NCBI GenBank assembly: GCA_010645155.1 | Contig: JAAGOF010000046.1 | Span: 75,783 to 139,782 of the forward strand | From: Tigriopus japonicus | Lineage: Eukaryota > Arthropoda > Copepoda > Harpacticoida > Harpacticidae | Direction: 5' to 3' | DNA: 64,000 nucleotides | In this document: piece by piece, positions 44,086-64,000 of the stretch | Numbering within the stretch: position 1 is the first letter of the stretch | How the letters are laid out: the number at the start of each line of letters is the position of its first letter | Notes under the pieces: model-generated | The model's database searches: none | What the model was told of the DNA's origin: nothing | The model's input: the letters and a program-made list of their open reading frames with translations, nothing else | Position numbers and translations under genes: made by a program

Positions 44086-45775
44086 GTTTATGAGGTATGT
44101 TTTCTAATAGAACACTGCACGCTGGTATTACACACGTAGCAAAACTAATGCATTTGGTCAATTTCTAACATAGCTGAAAAGAATCAATTCTCGAAAGTAA
44201 CAGAGAAAGACGCTTTCACATTTTTTAAAAAGAGGATTCGCGTTGATCTTTAACTTGACGTTTTTCATTCTGTTGGAGACTTTGCGAATGAAAAGATTAG
44301 AAGCATTTCTCTTTGGCCCACATTTCTAACGTGTGAAACGTCAGAAAGTAGCTAAGCGTAAATCTAAAGTTTTGCCTGGCTGCAAACCTTTTTGATTGAT
44401 GCTCTCAGACGCAATTAACTTGATTCTCGAGGGTCTTATGTTTTAGTAATTCAAAAGGTCTTCATTTAAACGTCAAGTTATACATCACTAGCAAAACCTG
44501 GGAATCCCTTTATTTTGCTACCCATATTTGAATCTAGATTTATAATTTTAATTGCTTTTCTATCTTATTAAACATTAAAGGCAAATAAACATTAAATGAA
44601 ATGATTGCACCTATTTTTATGAGATCTGAAACCGTTTACCCTATGGAACACGTTAGAGTTCCTCATTTTAGTTTCTAGATCCAATGTCACGCTTGACTCC
44701 CAAATATCTGGCTAAATACTTCATAAGCGGAATTGAAGAGGTTAAGAAAGCATGCAAATAACGTAATGAAACGCATCCCCCAAAAGCATCTCAATTTCCT
44801 GGCACAAAGTGCAAGACAGCGAGCGAAGGATAAACTAGTGTGTACCTGTGTGTAGTTTTATCATTGTGCTCTTTTATTCCCGAGACGATTGCATGCTGGA
44901 AGCGGTTTGGCAACTCTTGCAGCATCAATCTTCAGCTCTCTTGGTCTCTTGGACAATGCAAAACTTCCAAGGAGTTGGACAACAAGTGAAGCACCTGGGC
45001 CTCGAGACAACTTTGAGGATGAAATCTCTGGAAATTAAATGCCCCAACAAGTTTTCTGTGGCACTTTGTTGAATGCCGTAGGGGATTCAGGCTCAAGCTC
45101 AGTCTCCTGTCCTGCAATCATTGCACGTTCATCATTCTTGTGGTAAGGATGAACATCTTCCTTCATCCATATCCAAGTAGAGTCTGCCCTCCGAACACAC
45201 TCACATTTCAACACGGACAAGGCCGAAACCCCACCAACAATACTCCATTCCTCTAGCCAATCCAATTGCATTTCACTACAAGAAAGTAGGAAGCTGTGTG
45301 CTTAGAGGGCTCCCTTCCAACACTAATTCCTTCTAGTGTTGAGTGGGCCTTTGAGTCGGCCGCAAAAGACAAGTCCACTTGGCCTCATTTAGAGCTCGGT
45401 GTCAATTTGCATACATGTTTGCTTTCACAGCTTCCTCTGCAAATCCGGAATCCACAATGCACACACATACACTGGGTCCAGAACCAAGTCAGAATACTAC
45501 GAGGAAGGAGGAAAAACTTTCTGGTCCATTGGACCAAATTTACTCATCAAAGCATCAGTGCTGGTTGTGGTGATGCTCTCCATCGCGTGAGGGGGACGTA
45601 AAAAAATCTTCATACCCTAGCTGAACTTTCCCAACTGGTTAGAGCCACGCACAGACCGAAGGATATGGTAGAAATCTGGAGAGCCTGGGGGAAATCTGGC
45701 CTTCTGGCAGGTGAAACGTGGAACCGCTCATCAGTCATCAAGTTTTTTGGACCAATCTGGACGGTTGGGCCGTAC
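44086..45775. other. Spacer, no gene established
   Basis: Open frames at 44848-45072 and 45296-45601 have overlapping frames on other strands and no recognised domain. Confidence 0.4.
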
Positions 45776-46180
45776 TCAAAACTCATTTTCCTTATCGCTC
45801 AGGTTGCTTGAAACAACCATCAAAGCGAGCTTTCACTCCTTCTCTGTAGTTCTCTTTTAAAAGGGCCACCGGTATGTTATGATTGGTTGGCCAAGTTCCA
45901 GCTAATTGGTACCATTCCTGTGTTATTAATGGATCCTTTGAAGTATAATTCTTTCGGTTATGAAATGGGTTCAAATTGCCTTTTCGACAAAGCCAATGGA
46001 CTTTCCTTTCTGACTGGACCCGCCTTACCATGCTTTTTACACTAATTACCATGTGTAGCTTTTGAATGGTTACAACTTTCAAGTTCAGCACACACCTTTT
46101 GGCACCAAAAGTGTGAGTTCAAATTTCAAGAATCATCCATCATCGATGTGGTCATAATTCATGTGACGCACCCTGCATTG
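45776..46180 (-). pseudogene. Possible mariner-like remnant
   Basis: Read on the minus strand, it starts with GCAGGGTGCGTCAC (46166-46179), close to the terminus CAGGGTGCGTCTGACG of the 9418 hairpin element. About 90 bases further comes a frame with a frequent Lys/Arg pattern and EWYQLAGTW (46091 to 45792). The other terminus was not found and no catalytic motif is visible. The link to mariner rests mainly on the terminus. Confidence 0.3.
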
Positions 46181-49100
46181 TCACAGCCCCTGAGGAGTAC
46201 TTTCCTCTTTAGTCTTGAACCCACCGAAACAAATGCGTGGTTCTTGCAATACTTAGTCTTATGTTACCCTTGAGTTTCATTTGAAACTCGAAATTTGAGC
46301 TAGGAGAATTTGGGTGCACTTGTACTCTAAGGCCGAAGTCCACGAAGAACCCCTGTCAAGCCCCCGGGTTTAGTTGCTGTCTTAGTTGTCGAGGCCGAGA
46401 CCAAGATGCATCTTGGTGGGGGAATAATTCCCGTTGCCTGAAAAAACAGGGAAGGGGAACGGACAAGGGAAATTTATGAGATCCCTGGAGTCTTTTCTAA
46501 ATCTGTGCCATTTGGGTTCAGAGAGGCGCCGACATTTCTTGGTCTACCTTTCATCTCCCTTCTGGGTGTATGCCCACATATTTTTGGGGGAATTCAGAGT
46601 ATTTCCACAAATGGGCCAATCAACCCTTTCAGTCAAGTTGTTTCGCTTTCTTGCCAATAAAGACGAGAGTGAGAAAAGCGAATCGGAATGGCAACGAATT
46701 GATCCAAGAACCAATCTAGTAGAATAGAAGGAGCTCTTAACAGGAGACCATACTGAAGCAATCAGTAGTAGTATTTTCTAATTCATTTTTTCAAGTTGGA
46801 GAACGTCCGTTTGCTCTCTATTATTTACTTACTTAACCCTGAAAGCTTCTTTTTGGACAATTGAAATCAAATTGGCCCTTAAAACATTGTTAAAATGATT
46901 TATTACAGGCACAAATATTGGAGGCAATAGCAATATCACCACTCTGCCCATTGCTAAAGGGATAGATATATAAGTTTGAGGGAAAAAAGAAAGGAAATCA
47001 ATAGTCATAGTCTGTCAATTTGTTCCAATGTACATTGCTCCTTCCTCCTTTGATCTCAAACAGACGAGTAATACGTTCTTGGTGACAGTATTAGTAGCTT
47101 TATTTAGGCAAGTCCCTTGTTTAATTGCACATAACGTTCATTGCTGCTCATGTTTGTGCTTGACGATGGGAGAACAGAGGAAATGGACCAATTTTGAAAG
47201 GCCCCTCAAGCTCAAGGATGAGGGTAGAAAGAGGGTATTATACGGATGAATATTTATGAGCACCCGTGTTTTGTTTCCTCTTTTTTGCTTTGCTTTCCTT
47301 ACGAGCCTGAGCGGAATTCTGAAAGGCGAGTGAGCACAGCTGACGGAGACTCACTCCATTTAGGCCTATTATTCGACCTCATCTTCCATGGTCGACTCCA
47401 ACGACGCCCTCAAGGTTTATCAATAATCATGGACCCAAACTCCATCCACCCACCCACTGAGTGTTCCCACTCAAATAAAGATCATGCTGACTCGATCTTT
47501 TGCTCGGTCTCCTAATTATCTTCTCCAATTGCCACTCGATTGGTCAGCAATACTGCATTTGTAATTGGAGACCAAAGCCAGAGCTCAGCAGAATTACGGA
47601 TTTTGTGTTGGGGGTCTGGGGGGGACTGTTCCTCAACACAAAATGCCACCTGGAACACGCTCGGTTGGTTTGAAAAGTTTCCCTTAAGCCTATTCTTGTA
47701 CCAACATGGAGTCGAGATTATCTCGTTGGACCACGATGATGAAACACAATCTTTGAGGGGATCCTCAATTGAGGGTGACATCTGTAAGACAAGTCGAGAT
47801 AGATGGTTCAGAAAAGTGTCAAGTGTCTCTTTTGAAGGAAAAATTATCCGAGAACAGGACAAGAGACCTTTGTTGCTCGAGTAGATTTAAAAGTCGAGGG
47901 AGAAGACTCGCTTTTTGAAACTTCAAAGAGGCCTTCAAACAAGGAATCACAACAGAAGTCAGGGGCGGAATCTCGAGCACTATTGGCTTTTATCTCGATG
48001 AGAGATCGAATGATTTGTACTGGTCCAATGGGTAGGCCTGAGAGTAGGCCTAGGGCAAACTGGGAGTGCTTTCGCCACGGACATTATATTATTCCATGAT
48101 CTTTCTTTTCTGTCTCGCTCATTCTCTCCTTCAAAAATCGCTTGGATCTTCAATTGATTGAAGTCGATCGAGGTGATTTTATTTCCCATAAAAATCCAGT
48201 ACGAACGAACCACCCTCGAAGGCACAGGACGCGTTATTTGCTGAAAAGCAATTGCTTTGGACGACAGGATTGCCGCAATTTATTGTTTCCGTTGTTCCAT
48301 TGTCCCCTTCTCACCCAAAGTTTTGAAAGTCTTCACGAAAGTCTCCGAGGCTTGCGTAGTAGTGAGTACGACAGGCTTTGCAACGCAACCTTTGTACCCA
48401 TATATAAAAGTTTAGGCCATGGATCTTGAGTCTTGACACACGATGACAACACTCCAAGATACCTTTCTTTGGTTGGTTGGTTGGTTGGTTCGTTCCTTCA
48501 GGCTCCTTGGCTAAAAAGCAGCTTAACATAAGACGATCCCTTTGGGTGGGATTGAATGGGTCCTCCTTGGAACCACCCACAACCTCTTGGGGCTCAATTC
48601 CTTTTATCGGCCTTTCTAATGGTGCAACAATGGTCAACGAAAATCTTGACACTGTCGGATCCGATTGATGAAGTATAGTACTGTTTTGCACGTGAAGGCC
48701 GACTCGATTATTGGAAGCTCCCAATTTTTTCACCATCTAGCAGGTTGTTCCCGTCTAGATTAGGCACGTGTATTCGAGGTCTGTAATAGATTCCTCAGAG
48801 ATAACAGAGACTTATCTGCAGATTCTGTCCTCGAGCACAAAAAAGTGACAATGCACATTTCCGAATGTCGATAGTACGACAAAAAAAGACGATTTGTCGT
48901 GGTACATTCCACGTGACAAAAACTTCTTTCGATAGGATGCCAAAGTTGTTGAATAACGTTAAGTGACAAAGGCGTACACGAGGAATTTACATAACAAGTT
49001 AGCTTACAAATGTTGTGAATGTCTTCAATCTCCAAGTAGACAATTGAACGAACAATCGACGATCTTGCCTCTGGGAATTATTAAGCCGGTCATGATTATT

Positions 49101-49549
49101 TTCTTATAGTACGTGGGAATGAGAAAATTACTATTGCTTACTTAAAGAGCAGGGGATTTGTATTATTGAATCAGACTTGACATTTTTCATCTACACTATT
49201 TTTTTGTTATAAACATGGTCTGAAATTACAAGTTGAAAAAGTCGTTGTCAATGCACTCGAGGATTTGTGATTTATTCCAAAAACTGCCAAAGCCAACACA
49301 AATGATTCGAATTCTTGGGGTCAAATCAATGAAGTAATATTTGCTTTGTCTCAAATTACGAAAAACAAGCTTCAAACGAGGAAAAGAATTGATTCATAAT
49401 TGGTCTACATGCTTCCCGGCTTTTATGTGCAAAGAAATGTGACGAAATCCAGAGTGTGGGTTGGTCAATAAATAGTCCAAGGCAAGGCTCTAACTAGAGA
49501 CCATTAAAAGCCTAACGTGCTTCTTTTCTTTTTGCTCGACGACTTTTAG
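46181..49549. other. Region upstream of the glutamate receptor exon
   Basis: No coding exon recognised. A GGTT microsatellite lies near 48472-48489. The region must hold the intron, and possibly the promoter or untranslated exon, preceding 49550. Confidence 0.4.
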
Positions 49550-49568
49550 AAATGGTCCCGAAAGCCCC

Positions 49569-49584
<16 letters not shown>
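49543..49584 (+). promoter_or_regulatory. Possible splice acceptor and overlapping uORF at the receptor start
   Basis: A pyrimidine-rich tract ending CTTTTAG at 49549 could accept an upstream untranslated exon. An ATG at 49552 (AAAATGG, good context) opens a 10-codon frame ending TGA at 49582-49584, overlapping the main start in another frame. If this leader is used, the uORF would lower initiation at 49569 and favour the downstream Met codons. Confidence 0.4.

Positions 49585-64000
<14,416 letters not shown>

Noticed and set aside
47512..47884. Overlapping ~115-codon frames on both strands
   Set aside because: Mutually antisense, neither resembles a protein family; likely a locally GC-richer non-coding stretch.
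48311..48736. 141-codon minus-strand frame
   Set aside because: Contains translated simple repeat (GGTT)n and no domain; not convincing.

Overview
This window is eukaryotic nuclear DNA. It has spliced genes with GT-AG introns up to about 12 kb, low gene density, AT-rich spacers, a non-LTR retrotransposon family and many small DNA-transposon remnants. The two recognisable host genes (a mitoribosomal/CRIF1-type protein and a metabotropic glutamate receptor) and the style of the LINE suggest an invertebrate, most likely an arthropod such as a crustacean or copepod. That placement is inference, not something the sequence proves.

Layout. 1-7.7 kb: a small hAT-type element, a dimer of a tRNA-derived unit, then LINE copy 1 (5'UTR, ORF1, ORF2, 3'UTR, A-tract). 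LINE copy 1 carries a hAT-like insertion inside the RT catalytic box, a Mutator-like insertion in the 3'UTR, an unidentified ~300 bp insertion and an internal deletion. 8.2-8.8 kb: a minus-strand reading frame for a secreted protein of unknown function. 9.4-10.3 kb: a 906 bp, almost perfect hairpin transposon with TA target duplication. 11.3-16.4 kb: LINE copy 2, led by a 10-bp tandem repeat, with a ~2 kb insertion in its 5'UTR and a 425 bp Merlin-like insertion, running into an assembly gap (16413-16833). 16.9-24 kb: a 500 bp hAT MITE, a 40-bp minisatellite and LINE fragments, one with an in-place inversion.

24.1-28.6 kb: an old foldback sequence that ends 15-20 bp before the start codon of a three-exon GADD45GIP1/mL64 (CRIF1) gene. 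30.3-41.6 kb: a dense zone of MITEs and inverted repeats. It includes a 249 bp hAT MITE, a 106 bp hairpin, two opposite copies of a ~710 bp hAT element, a CGCCAG-rich hAT-like cluster, an ATC microsatellite, and a ~0.4-0.6 kb family present in two opposite copies. 41.6-49.5 kb: mostly featureless sequence with two weak transposon remnants. 49.5-64 kb: the first two coding exons of a metabotropic glutamate receptor gene separated by an 11.8 kb intron; the gene continues past the window.

The genes do not form a pathway together. The main content is a layered transposon record. At least seven elements can be delimited to the base by 8-bp (hAT/Merlin-like), ~10-bp (Mutator-like) or TA (mariner-like) target duplications, and several are nested so that order of insertion can be read.
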